Shown here piece by piece: positions 43,258 to 51,813 of a stretch of DNA of 64,000 nucleotides. The notes under the pieces are model-generated. The model did no database searches, was not told the DNA's origin, and was given only the letters and a program-made list of their open reading frames with translations. Position 1 is the first letter of the stretch, and every line of letters starts with the position of its first letter. The position numbers and the translations under genes are program-made. The stretch spans positions 682,001 to 746,000 of the forward strand of contig NZ_CP181447.1 in the NCBI RefSeq assembly GCF_048001765.1. The letters run 5' to 3'. This DNA is from Bombiscardovia asteroides_K. GTDB taxonomy: Bacteria > Actinomycetota > Actinomycetes > Actinomycetales > Bifidobacteriaceae.

Positions 43258-44880
43258 TCAGGCGTCGTAGTGCCACTGTGCCTTGGCAACGGCGGCATCC
43301 ACGTCCTCAATCGGCTCACGGTTCAGGCCTTCCTGGACCGCCTGTGCAGCTACAGCAGTGGCGACTCGACGTGAAATCTCCTTGAGATCGGCTACCGGCG
43401 GCAATACGGCGGTTCCGGGCTTGTCCACGTCGATCATGTCGGAGATGGCGTAGGCTGCGGCCAACAGCATCCCCTTGGTGACCAGCCGTGCCTTGGCGAC
43501 GATGGCCCCGAAGCAGATGCCGGGATACATGAGGGCGTTGTTGCCCTGTCCGATGGAATAGGTGACCCCCTGGTAATCAACAGGCTTTGAGGGGGTGCCG
43601 GTGATGACGAAGCCGCGGCCATGGGTCCAGGCAATCACGTCGGCAGCCTTGGCCTCGGCCAGTTCCGTGGGGTTGGAAATGGGGCAGATCAGAGGCCGCT
43701 CCACATGCTTGGCCATGGCCTCAACAACATCCTGGTTGAAGGCTCCGGCCCTGGTCGAGGTGCCGATGAGCACCGTGGGCTGGAAGGCGTCGACAACCTG
43801 AGCCAGTGAGGTCTTGTCGGTGACTGAGGCGAACTCATCCGGCTTGCGGGCGTAACGGGTCTGACCCTCGGTCAGATCATCCTGACCCTGCTCGATCAGC
43901 CCCTGACGGTCGAAGAGCAGGACCCTACTGCGTGCGGTCTCGGGATCCATGCCCTGACGGATGATCAGGTCGTCCACGATCTGGTCGGCGATGCCCACAC
44001 CGGCGGTCCCTGCGCCGAAGACCATGATCCTGGTGTCCTTGGGGTCGGCTCCGGCGATTTTCCTGGCGGCGATCAGGGCGGCCAGTACAGTCACGCCGGT
44101 GCCCTGAATGTCGTCATTCAGGGTCAGGATCCGGTCCTGGTAGCGCTTGAGGACAGGCGCCGCCTCGGGCCTGCCGAAGTCCTCCCAGTGGATCAGGGCC
44201 TCCGGGTAGCGCTGCAGGACCTGCTGGACGAAGTCATCGATGAAGTCGTCGTAGCGCTTGCCTCTGACCCTGGCGAAGTGGTTGCCTACGTAGTCTGGAT
44301 TGTCCAGAAGGGCCTGACGATTGGTACCGACATCCACCATCACCGGCAGAACGCGCGAAGGGTCGATGTTTGCGGCGGCGGTGTAGACCGCCAGCTTGCC
44401 CGTCAGAATCTCAGCACCCTGTGCACCCCAGTCGCCGATGCCGAGAATGCCTTCCGCATCGGTGCAGACCACCAGGTCGATGGGTCGGTCGCCGGCGTAC
44501 TGGTCCAGGGCGTCGCCAATCCCCTCGGGGTGATCAATGGAGATGTAGGCCACGTCGCTGCCCGAATAGAATTCGTCGTAGCGTTGGATGGACTGGGCCA
44601 CAGTCGGGGCGTAGACGATGGGCATGTACTCAGTCAGGTGCTTGTCCATGCTCCTGTAGAAGAGCCGACGGTCGGTGCGGCAGACGCTCATCAGGTAGAG
44701 CCGCTTGTCCAGATCGGTGGGCTGGGCCAGGAAGCGGCGGTAGACGATGCGCTCGCGTTGTTCGTCATCCTGCACAGCGGCAGGCAGCAGCCCGTCCAGC
44801 TTCAGCTCGCGCCGTTGCTCATAGTCGAATCCCAGTCCCCGGTTGGCATAGGAATCGTTGATGGTATCGAATCCTGTCAT
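43258..44880 (-). CDS. NAD-dependent malic enzyme or malolactic enzyme
   Basis: The 540-residue protein belongs to the malic enzyme family and has nearly the same length as lactobacterial malolactic enzymes (about 541). It shows YAPTVAQSIQRYDEFY, VCTDAEGILGIGDWGAQG, LPVMVDVGTNRQALLDNPDY, HWEDFGRPEA, FNDDIQGTG-like LNDDIQGTGVTVLAAL, the NAD motif FGAGTAGVGIADQIV, and ISNPTELAEA. It turns malate to pyruvate and CO2 with NADH, or directly to L-lactate and CO2; motifs do not decide. Neighbouring regulator and dicarboxylate transporter support malate use, possibly for acid protection. ATG 44880 follows AAGGA. Confidence 0.9.
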   Translation of the reverse strand: MTGFDTINDSYANRGLGFDYEQRRELKLDGLLPAAVQDDEQRERIVYRRFLAQPTDLDKRLYLMSVCRTDRRLFYRSMDKHLTEYMPIVYAPTVAQSIQRYDEFYSGSDVAYISIDHPEGIGDALDQYAGDRPIDLVVCTDAEGILGIGDWGAQGAEILTGKLAVYTAAANIDPSRVLPVMVDVGTNRQALLDNPDYVGNHFARVRGKRYDDFIDDFVQQVLQRYPEALIHWEDFGRPEAAPVLKRYQDRILTLNDDIQGTGVTVLAALIAARKIAGADPKDTRIMVFGAGTAGVGIADQIVDDLIIRQGMDPETARSRVLLFDRQGLIEQGQDDLTEGQTRYARKPDEFASVTDKTSLAQVVDAFQPTVLIGTSTRAGAFNQDVVEAMAKHVERPLICPISNPTELAEAKAADVIAWTHGRGFVITGTPSKPVDYQGVTYSIGQGNNALMYPGICFGAIVAKARLVTKGMLLAAAYAISDMIDVDKPGTAVLPPVADLKEISRRVATAVAAQAVQEGLNREPIEDVDAAVAKAQWHYDA

Positions 44881-45181
44881 GGTCTCACTTGTCCTTCACG
44901 ATCGGGGCCGGCCGCGTTGCCGGACCTCTGCAATCAGCCTAGAAAAGCCCCTTGCTGACCGGCAAATAAGCATCGTCTATATGTTGCTAAGGGGATCATT
45001 TCAGTCTTTGACGGGTCTTTGAGGTCATCAACGACTGCCGGTTATGGCTTCCTACATATAGGCAGCGCTTATTTGTCGCCCCTGTCGCCTGCCGCATAGC
45101 ATAAGTCCACATGAGCAAGCCGACGAGGAGGTCGGCGGTTTTCAGGCGGTCATACGCCGAACCATGAGCGAAGGAGCAATG
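44881..45181. promoter_or_regulatory. Divergent malate promoter region with mirrored 21-bp elements
   Basis: CAAATAAGC-N5-CTATATG at 44963-44983 is repeated in opposite orientation at 45055-45075 (CATATAG-N5-GCTTATTTG). All 16 specified bases are identical and the two spacers have equal length. The pair lies between the malic enzyme and transporter starts, as expected for binding of a regulator that serves both genes, most simply the LysR protein at 42071. Confidence 0.7.
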
Positions 45182-46657
45182 ATGGGTGAAGCAGTACGAA
45201 CAGGCGGGGGCGGGGGAGACCCCCAGACACGGGCCACTCAGCCTTTCAATACGGGCCAGCTGGTCAAGGCTCTGATTTGCGTGGCGGTAGGGCTGGTCAT
45301 CTTCCTGATTCCGCCTCCCAAGGGTCTGACCCCCCAGGGCATGCACATGCTGGGAGTCTTCGTGGGCACCATCCTAGGGCTGATTCTGCAGCCTCTGCCC
45401 ACATCAGCAGTGGCCATCATCGGCATGACCGTGGGGATGCTGACCGGGGCGCTGGATCCCAAGAAGGCGGCTTTCAACGGACTGGGCAGCGCCTCCATCT
45501 GGCTGATTGTGGCGGCCTTCTTCATCGCCCAGGGATTTGTCTCCACAGGACTAGGACGCAGAATCGCGCTGGTCTTTCTGTCTAGATTGGGCAAGTCCAG
45601 TCTGGGCATAGCATACGGGCTCTCGGCCGCCGACCTGGTCCTGGCTCCGGCCACTCCGTCAAACACAGCTCGTCTGGGCGGCATTCTTTTCCCAATCATC
45701 ACCTCCATAAGTGACGTGCAGGATTCAAAGCCGGACACTGATGAGTCCCGGCGACGCATCGGCGCTTACCTGGCGATTACGGCCAACAATGTCAACGCCA
45801 TCACATCGGCCATGTTCCTGACGGCTATGGCGGCAGGCCCGGTCGTCGGGCAGCTGGCCCAGAAATTCCATGTGGACATCGGGTGGGGCACCTGGGCCCT
45901 GGCCGGCATCGTGCCCGGCCTAATCTGCCTGATTCTCATTCCCGCCCTGATCTACCGCATCTTCCCGCCCACCCTGCGGAACGTGCCCCAGGCTCAGGAG
46001 GATGCCAAGGATGAACTCAAGGGACTTGGTCCGCTGAGCATGCACGAGTGGATCATGGCCGTGACCTTCCTGGTCATGCTGGTCCTCTGGGCGACCGGCT
46101 CGGTGATACACATCAACTCCACCACCGTGGCCTTCCTGGGCGTGGCCGTGCTGCTGTGCACCAAGATCATCACCTGGCAGGACATGGTGGCCAACAAGTC
46201 GGCCTGGTCAACACTGATCTTCTTCGGCGTCCTGGTGGGCATGGCGGAACCGCTGAACACCCTGGGCGTCACCACCTGGGCAGGGGAGATCATTGCCGGA
46301 CTGGTCAAGGGCATGCCCTGGGTGCTGGTCCTGGTCATTCTGACGGTCTTCTACTTCTTCATCCACTACATGTTCGCTTCGGAGCTGGCCCAGGTGGCGG
46401 CCATCTACACGCTCTTCGTCAGCGTGGCCGTGGCTGCCGGTGTCCCCGCCATGCCTGCGGCGCTGATGCTGGGATGCGCCAGTGGTCTGATTGGCGCCAT
46501 GACCCATTACGCTTCCGGGCCGGCGGCCTTGATTTACGGTGCCGGATATGTCAAGACCTCCGAGTTCCTGCGGATTGGTCTGATCTGCGGACTGGTGACC
46601 GTGGCCATCTTCCTGACCGTGGGCCTGGGCTGGTGGCGGCTCATCGGCATCTGGTAA
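45182..46657 (+). CDS. DASS-family dicarboxylate/anion transporter
   Basis: A 491-residue membrane protein of the SLC13/CitT (divalent anion:Na+ symporter or antiporter) family, with about 11-12 helices. It carries the SNT signature in APATPSNTARLGGILFP near residue 160 and the typical start IFLIPPPKGLTPQGMHMLGVF. The C-terminal half repeats the fold (LMLGCASGLIGAMTHYASGP). Next to a malic/malolactic enzyme it most likely imports malate. ATG 45182 has AAGGAG 5 bases upstream; ATGs at 45164 and 45179 are alternatives. Confidence 0.92.
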   Translation: MGEAVRTGGGGGDPQTRATQPFNTGQLVKALICVAVGLVIFLIPPPKGLTPQGMHMLGVFVGTILGLILQPLPTSAVAIIGMTVGMLTGALDPKKAAFNGLGSASIWLIVAAFFIAQGFVSTGLGRRIALVFLSRLGKSSLGIAYGLSAADLVLAPATPSNTARLGGILFPIITSISDVQDSKPDTDESRRRIGAYLAITANNVNAITSAMFLTAMAAGPVVGQLAQKFHVDIGWGTWALAGIVPGLICLILIPALIYRIFPPTLRNVPQAQEDAKDELKGLGPLSMHEWIMAVTFLVMLVLWATGSVIHINSTTVAFLGVAVLLCTKIITWQDMVANKSAWSTLIFFGVLVGMAEPLNTLGVTTWAGEIIAGLVKGMPWVLVLVILTVFYFFIHYMFASELAQVAAIYTLFVSVAVAAGVPAMPAALMLGCASGLIGAMTHYASGPAALIYGAGYVKTSEFLRIGLICGLVTVAIFLTVGLGWWRLIGIW

Positions 46658-46697
46658 ATTCCGGATTCCGTTGATATAGATCTGGTGCAGATATAAG

Positions 46698-46739
46698 TTT
46701 GGTCCCGTCCAGTCGACAGTTCGACCGGGTGGGACCAAA
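46698..46739. terminator. Bidirectional terminator between transporter and fructokinase
   Basis: TTTGGTCCC (46698-46706) pairs with GGGACCAAA (46731-46739); an inner GTCGA/TCGAC pairing extends the stem. A or T residues flank both ends. It serves two convergent genes. Confidence 0.8.
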
Positions 46740-46759
46740 TCTTGTTCAAAGTGCGTGAA

Positions 46760-47659
46760 TCATTTACCCTGCTGGCCCAGGTAGTCGGGGATGTGTTCGG
46801 GATACTCGGGCCAGGCGCCCTGCTGGGTGCAGACGAAGGCGGCGGTGTTGACGGCAGCCCGGTGGGCCTGAGTCAGGGAGGCTCCCAGCAGGCGATTGAT
46901 GGCAAAGGTGCCGGAGAAGGCATCGCCGGCCCCGACCGTGTCAGCCACGGTGATCTCAGGCGTGGGCAGGTGGGAGGACTGGCCGTCCGCCAGGTAGATC
47001 GTGCTGTAATCGCTGCCGGCGGTCAGCACGATGGTGTCCAGGTGCCACTGGTCCATGAACCAGTGGCAGAGCTCGTCGTCGGTGGCTCCGGGAACGTGGA
47101 ACATGTCGCGCAGGGTGACCAGCTCCTCGTCGTTGAGCTTGAAGACCGTAGCCATGTCCAGCAGCTCCTGGATCAGATCCTTGCTGTAGAAGGTGCCACG
47201 CAGGTTGATATCGAAGAAGCGCATGGCATGGCTCTTGGTGTGGCGCAGCACCTGCAGGCAGGTCTCGCGGGACTGGCTGCTGCGCATGCCCAGCGTGCCA
47301 TAGCAGACCGCATCGGCCTTGCTGGCCAGCCCGGCCAGGTCATCCGTGTATTCCAGATGATCCCAGGCAACATCGGGCTTGAAGACGTACTGGGGAATGC
47401 CCTCGGTCAGTTGGACCTCGACGGTGCTGGTGGGGTGGTCGTTGTGTTGCAGGACGGCATCGACGCCGGCCTTGTGAACAGCCTCCTCAAGCTCCCGGCC
47501 CAGGTCGTCGCGTCCCACGGCGCTGATGGCATAGCCTTCCGCCCCGTTCTTTGCGGCGTGATAGCTGAAGTTGACCGGTGCGCCACCGGCCCGCTTGCCT
47601 GTTGGCAGGACGTCCCAGAGGATCTCGCCGATGCTGAGGACCACGGGTTTACTGGTCAT
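46760..47659 (-). CDS. PfkB-family fructokinase
   Basis: The 299-residue ribokinase-type sugar kinase has SIGEILWDVLPTGKRAGGAP at the start (substrate-binding GGAP), NDEELVTL, and the C-terminal PfkB signature DTVGAGDAFSGTFAINRLLG with the catalytic Asp. The pattern GEILWDVLP...GGAPVNFSYH is that of bifidobacterial fructokinases, which make fructose 6-phosphate, the direct feed of the bifid shunt. It starts inside the end of the ROK regulator gene (11-base overlap), so the two are cotranscribed. Confidence 0.9.
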   Translation of the reverse strand: MTSKPVVLSIGEILWDVLPTGKRAGGAPVNFSYHAAKNGAEGYAISAVGRDDLGRELEEAVHKAGVDAVLQHNDHPTSTVEVQLTEGIPQYVFKPDVAWDHLEYTDDLAGLASKADAVCYGTLGMRSSQSRETCLQVLRHTKSHAMRFFDINLRGTFYSKDLIQELLDMATVFKLNDEELVTLRDMFHVPGATDDELCHWFMDQWHLDTIVLTAGSDYSTIYLADGQSSHLPTPEITVADTVGAGDAFSGTFAINRLLGASLTQAHRAAVNTAAFVCTQQGAWPEYPEHIPDYLGQQGK

Positions 47660-48926
47660 GGTGTTCCTTTCCTGATGACGGACGATGCGCCCGCTTTGTG
47701 CTTGTTGATTTCACAGCTGTGCGGCCCATGCTGGCCGGGTGTTCCAAAAATTGGTTGGCTGCTACTGCGGCGGCCCCGGTCAGCGTGGCATCGGCAGGTA
47801 GGTTGGAGAGCAGGATTTGCGTGTGCTCGCGCAAGCCAGGCAGGGCTCGCTGGGACACCATGGCCCGAACACGTTCCAGCAGATGGTTTCCGGCGGCGGC
47901 TACCATGTCTCCGATGACGATCTGGGCGGGGTTGTAGGCGTTGACGATGGTCACGCAGCCATACCCCACGTAGTCGGCTATCTGATCCACCAGGGCCTGT
48001 GCGAGCGGCTGACCTGATCGGGCCTGGTTGAACAGACTTGCGCAGGCCTTGGCGTGGGTCATGGCCTCGACTCCAGGGAAGTGATCCCGCATATCCGGCC
48101 GGCACAGGCGGCGGTGGATGGCTACCGCCGAGCAATAGCATTCCAGACAGCCACGGTTGCCGCACTCGCAGGGCAGACCGTTCAAATCGATGCTGACGTG
48201 GCCTATCTCGGTGGCCGCTCCCTGGCTGCCGTCCACCAGGGCGCCTCTGTCGATGACTCCCAGCCCAACGCCTTCGCCCACCAGGAAGTAGGCCATGCTG
48301 GATGCGCTCACGCGGGGGTCGAAGAGGCTCTGGGCTAGCGCGCCGGCTCGGGCGTCCTGCTCGATGAAGGTAGGTACACGGAAGGCCTGACCGAATTCGT
48401 GGATAAAGTCCACCCCACGCCAGCCGGGCATGCTGGTAACCAAGGCGATGCGGCCGGACTCGCGCAGGTAGGGGCCCGGTACGGCCACGCCCACGGCCAC
48501 GATGGCGGGATTCGCCTCCAGTCGTCTTTCCACTCGAGTTCTGACCTCGGATACGGCATCGGGGATGTCATCGGGGTTGACGGGGGGCAGCTCCTCCGAG
48601 CTCAGCAGACGACCGCTGATGTCGAAAACTCCGATGCTGACCAGGCTGCGGGCGAACTTGACTCCGATGACCTGGTAGCGGTCGGCGTTCAGGGCCAGGC
48701 CGATGGATCGGCGGCCGCCCTCTGAGCCCAGGTTGCCGGTCTCGCTGATCAGGCCCAGGCCGATCAGACGGCCTACCAGCTTGCCCACCGCAGCTGGCGT
48801 CAGATTGAGGTCCCTGGCCATCTGGGCTCGTGAACTGGTGCCATGCTGATGCAGATACTGCACGATGCGTGACTGGTTGAGCTCGGATAGGGCCTTTGGT
48901 GTGCTGGCGTATGGACTGCCGCGCAT
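47649..48926 (-). CDS. ROK-family transcriptional regulator
   Basis: The 425-residue protein has an N-terminal winged helix (NQSRIVQYLHQHGTSSRAQM, ARDLNLTPAAVGKLVGRL) followed by a ROK sugar-kinase-like domain with EIGHVSIDLNGLPCECGNRG and the zinc-site cysteines of CECGNRGCLEC. Such XylR/NagC-type repressors respond to sugars. The partner gene for fructokinase suggests a fructose or related ligand; this is inference. ATG 48926 follows AAGGAGGAGG, a very strong ribosome binding site. Confidence 0.92.
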   Translation of the reverse strand: MRGSPYASTPKALSELNQSRIVQYLHQHGTSSRAQMARDLNLTPAAVGKLVGRLIGLGLISETGNLGSEGGRRSIGLALNADRYQVIGVKFARSLVSIGVFDISGRLLSSEELPPVNPDDIPDAVSEVRTRVERRLEANPAIVAVGVAVPGPYLRESGRIALVTSMPGWRGVDFIHEFGQAFRVPTFIEQDARAGALAQSLFDPRVSASSMAYFLVGEGVGLGVIDRGALVDGSQGAATEIGHVSIDLNGLPCECGNRGCLECYCSAVAIHRRLCRPDMRDHFPGVEAMTHAKACASLFNQARSGQPLAQALVDQIADYVGYGCVTIVNAYNPAQIVIGDMVAAAGNHLLERVRAMVSQRALPGLREHTQILLSNLPADATLTGAAAVAANQFLEHPASMGRTAVKSTSTKRAHRPSSGKEHHDQ

Positions 48927-49346
48927 GTCAACCTCCTCCTTGAGTGGTACAGCCACGCGATCTCCGCGTACTTTATGAACAACGTTTATACATTAACATC
49001 GTTTATTAATCTTGCGCAACCTGTATCAACTCGTTTCAACCTGTTAAAGGTTTCTCGACAGAGGCAATTCACCGTTGGCCGCGTCATCATCAGCTTAAAA
49101 AGTTCGTCAGCATGTACCCCTTACCATTGCGATGGATCGTAGTTCTTGCAGGCTCACCGCCCTGCGCAAGCTGCTTATGCGTTGGATATTAGATTCTGCC
49201 AGTGCCCGCTCGTACTGGGTGCTGGTATCTCTCCTCGTCCCCGGCGTATGGGTAGACTGATGCGGTGGCCATCGATGGTCGTGGCTGGAGCATGCCGTTG
49301 ATGGTGTCGTCAATGGTATCAGTCTGTTTCGGGAAAGGTCTGCAGC
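48927..49346. promoter_or_regulatory. Divergent control region, ROK operon and GH20 gene
   Basis: 420 bases without a gene. Plus-strand CGTTTAT occurs at 48983-48989 and 49000-49006 (17-base period) within an AT-rich patch just upstream of the ROK gene, a candidate autoregulatory site. A CCATCGATGG palindrome at 49269-49278 lies 69 bases before the GH20 start. Confidence 0.5.
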
Positions 49347-51350
49347 ATGAGTCTTGAAAATGGTATCGACGCCGTCGCCGATCCGCCTAGGGAGCGGCCA
49401 TTGGCCCTAATTCCCCGGCCGCTCCACTTGCAAAGGGATCGGGGCCAGTTGCTGTTGCCAGTGGCGGGCAGAATTGTCTGCGGTACGGTGGTTGACCAGG
49501 AGCTGGGTTCCGTCCTGAGCGACCAGTTGACAGATACCATTAAGCAGGCCACGGGAATGGTCTGGGATCATTCGCGAGGGCAGGCGTGGAACGGCGCGAT
49601 CAGTCTGGATCTGGACCAAAAACTTGATTCCCAAGAGTATCTTCTGCGTATCGCCGATCAGGGAGATCGCCACCCGATCGTGGATATCCGCGGCGGCGAC
49701 GGTCAGGGACTGCGATGGGGGGTGCAGACCTTTCGCCAGATCATCATGCAATGCGGTCCTGTGCTCCCGGCCCTGCACATCCAGGACCGCCCCGCCTACC
49801 CAACGCGCATCTACAGCCTGGATGTGACCCGCGGCCGGGTGCCCACCATGGACTGGCTGCGGCACTGGGCGGACATATTGGCCCTGTATAAGTTCAATCA
49901 GTTGCAGCTCTACATCGAGCACACCATGGCTTTCCCAGGCATGAGCGAGGCTTGGAGGGGCACAAGCCCTCTGGAGCCAGGGCAGATTACCGACTTTGAT
50001 GACTATTGCGCCCGCCTGGGCATCGAGTTGGTCCCTTCGATTTCCACTTTCGGTCACCATTACACCAACCTTCGCACTCGCGGATTCAGGGATCTAGGCG
50101 AGTTTCCCGAGCAGGCGGACCGGACTTACTCTTTTATAGAGCGCCAGGAGCATCACACCATCAATGTCAACCATCCGAAGGCCCTGGCATTCTCTACAGG
50201 GCTGATTGATGCCTACGCACCGCTTATGCGTACGCGAAATTTCAATATCGGCGGAGACGAGACCTTCGATCTGGGCAAGGGACGCTCGCGGCAGGACGGT
50301 TCCAGCAAGGATCCTGCTGATATGTATGCCGATTATCTGATCAGTCTGTGCAGTCACCTGCATGCACAGGGCCGCCATCCCATGTTCTGGGGCGATGTCG
50401 CTGTGTCCATGCCCAAGGTCTTGGACCGGTTGCCTAAAGACTGCACGTTGCTCAACTGGCTCTACGACCCACAGGTGGAACCTGACAAGGTTGCCCTTGT
50501 GGCCTCCACAGGAGCCCGGCAGGTAGTCTGTTCAGCCGTTCACGCCTGGAATCTTCTCCTGCCCGCAATTGACGATGCATGGAACAACATCAGCCGTCTG
50601 AGTCGATACGGGATCCAGTACGGTGCAGTTGGGGCCATGGTCACCGATTGGGGCGATTACGGGCACATCAATGATCCGCGCATGAGCTTGCCCGGTATGG
50701 CCTACGCTGCCCAGTGCTTCTGGAACCCCGATGACGATGATCGAGCCCAGGTGGATAGGGATATGGGCCTGCTGATTTATGGGGATGCGACAGGGGACTA
50801 TCTGCCGGCACTGATCCAGGCGGGCTCCAGTGCGGTCTTTGGCTGGGAGGATATGGTCCGCTACTGGGAACTGGATGACGGCCATGGGGGCCTCAACCAG
50901 GATGTGGCTGATTTCCTGGCCTCTGCATTGCCAGGCATGAATGGGCTAAATTCATCTGCCGATGTCAGGGAAGCACGCCGGAATATGCTCATGGCTTTGC
51001 GTAATCGTTTTGAGCAGGTGGATCAGCGTGACGCTCTGCTGGTCGACGCTGCTGCACGCATGGGAAGAGCCGCCGCAGAATGCCGGGCTGATGCGCGCAG
51101 AACTCTCCAGGCTCAGTTGATGGCTGTCCATGGTCAGCGCCTCTTCAACGCGCTGGGTCGCAGTCTGGCCGTTCGCCATGGCGTTCTGCCCGGAGCTAAG
51201 GATGCCATGGCCGACGGGGACTTGGCCGATGCTTTGGAGATCTGGTTCGAGTCTTACGCCACGGTCTGGCGTCAGGTCAGCCGCGAATCGGAGCTGGGGC
51301 GGATCGCCTCTGTGATCTGGGGCTTCGCCGACATTCTTCGGAAGGGATGA
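49347..51350 (+). CDS. GH20-family beta-N-acetylhexosaminidase-like glycosidase
   Basis: A 667-residue cytoplasmic enzyme without a signal peptide. It has an N-terminal GH20b-like domain (PLALIPRPLHLQRDRGQLLL to GVQTFRQI), then a TIM barrel starting RIYSLDVTRGRVPTMDWLR, with the catalytic pair Asp304-Glu305 in NIGGDETFDLGKG. A helical C-terminal region of about 130 residues follows. GH20 enzymes remove beta-linked GlcNAc or GalNAc by substrate-assisted catalysis. The true substrate is unknown; no neighbouring transporter is obvious. ATG 49347 follows GGGAAAGG at 49330-49337. Confidence 0.87.
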   Translation: MSLENGIDAVADPPRERPLALIPRPLHLQRDRGQLLLPVAGRIVCGTVVDQELGSVLSDQLTDTIKQATGMVWDHSRGQAWNGAISLDLDQKLDSQEYLLRIADQGDRHPIVDIRGGDGQGLRWGVQTFRQIIMQCGPVLPALHIQDRPAYPTRIYSLDVTRGRVPTMDWLRHWADILALYKFNQLQLYIEHTMAFPGMSEAWRGTSPLEPGQITDFDDYCARLGIELVPSISTFGHHYTNLRTRGFRDLGEFPEQADRTYSFIERQEHHTINVNHPKALAFSTGLIDAYAPLMRTRNFNIGGDETFDLGKGRSRQDGSSKDPADMYADYLISLCSHLHAQGRHPMFWGDVAVSMPKVLDRLPKDCTLLNWLYDPQVEPDKVALVASTGARQVVCSAVHAWNLLLPAIDDAWNNISRLSRYGIQYGAVGAMVTDWGDYGHINDPRMSLPGMAYAAQCFWNPDDDDRAQVDRDMGLLIYGDATGDYLPALIQAGSSAVFGWEDMVRYWELDDGHGGLNQDVADFLASALPGMNGLNSSADVREARRNMLMALRNRFEQVDQRDALLVDAAARMGRAAAECRADARRTLQAQLMAVHGQRLFNALGRSLAVRHGVLPGAKDAMADGDLADALEIWFESYATVWRQVSRESELGRIASVIWGFADILRKG

Positions 51351-51813
51351 ACTCCTGATTAGATCGGTCGCGATGGTCATATTGAAAGATGGGAAAAATG
51401 CGAGAATGACCATCAATGAGTAGAGGATTGCTCTGCGGCATTTTGAGCTTTCCATGCATAGTGTCTTAGGTTTGCATAGATGTCGAGTTGAACAAATCGC
51501 TCAAGCATCTGCCCGTCGGTCATCGCCTTGGCTGGTTTCTTATGTCAAGGTTTGAAACCGGCGGGACAGATTATCGGACCAAAAGGAGTTCGGCTTTCGT
51601 CGTCGGGTACCTGTTGGGTAATGGACCCTATGCGGTGAAGGAGCTTCTTGAAATCAACTGAGTGGAACCAAGGGCGGAGATACTGAATCTACATAATTTA
51701 ACGAATTGACAAAATCAATCCGTCCCTCTACCCTAATGTTCAGGAGGCAGGAATTGGTTTCCTCCCCTGTGAACGCCGTAAAGGCAACTGCATTAGGCAA
51801 AGGAGCATTTCGG
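51351..51813. other. Intergenic stretch upstream of xylA
   Basis: 463 bases. It contains a 9-bp stem GATGGTCAT/ATGACCATC (51372-51380 and 51406-51414), perhaps ending GH20 transcripts, a GGTTTGAAACC palindrome at 51549-51559, and the xylA promoter at 51706-51734. The frame upstream of the xylA ATG is open but is not part of the enzyme. Confidence 0.5.
51706..51734 (+). promoter_or_regulatory. Putative xylA promoter
   Basis: TTGACA (51706-51711) and TACCCT (51729-51734) are 17 bases apart; the start codon is 79 bases further on. Confidence 0.55.

Noticed and set aside
51549..51559. GGTTTGAAACC palindrome upstream of xylA as a site of the same LacI regulon
   Set aside because: Its half-sites are the reverse arrangement (TTT before AAA) of CGAAA-N-TTTCG, so it does not support shared control.
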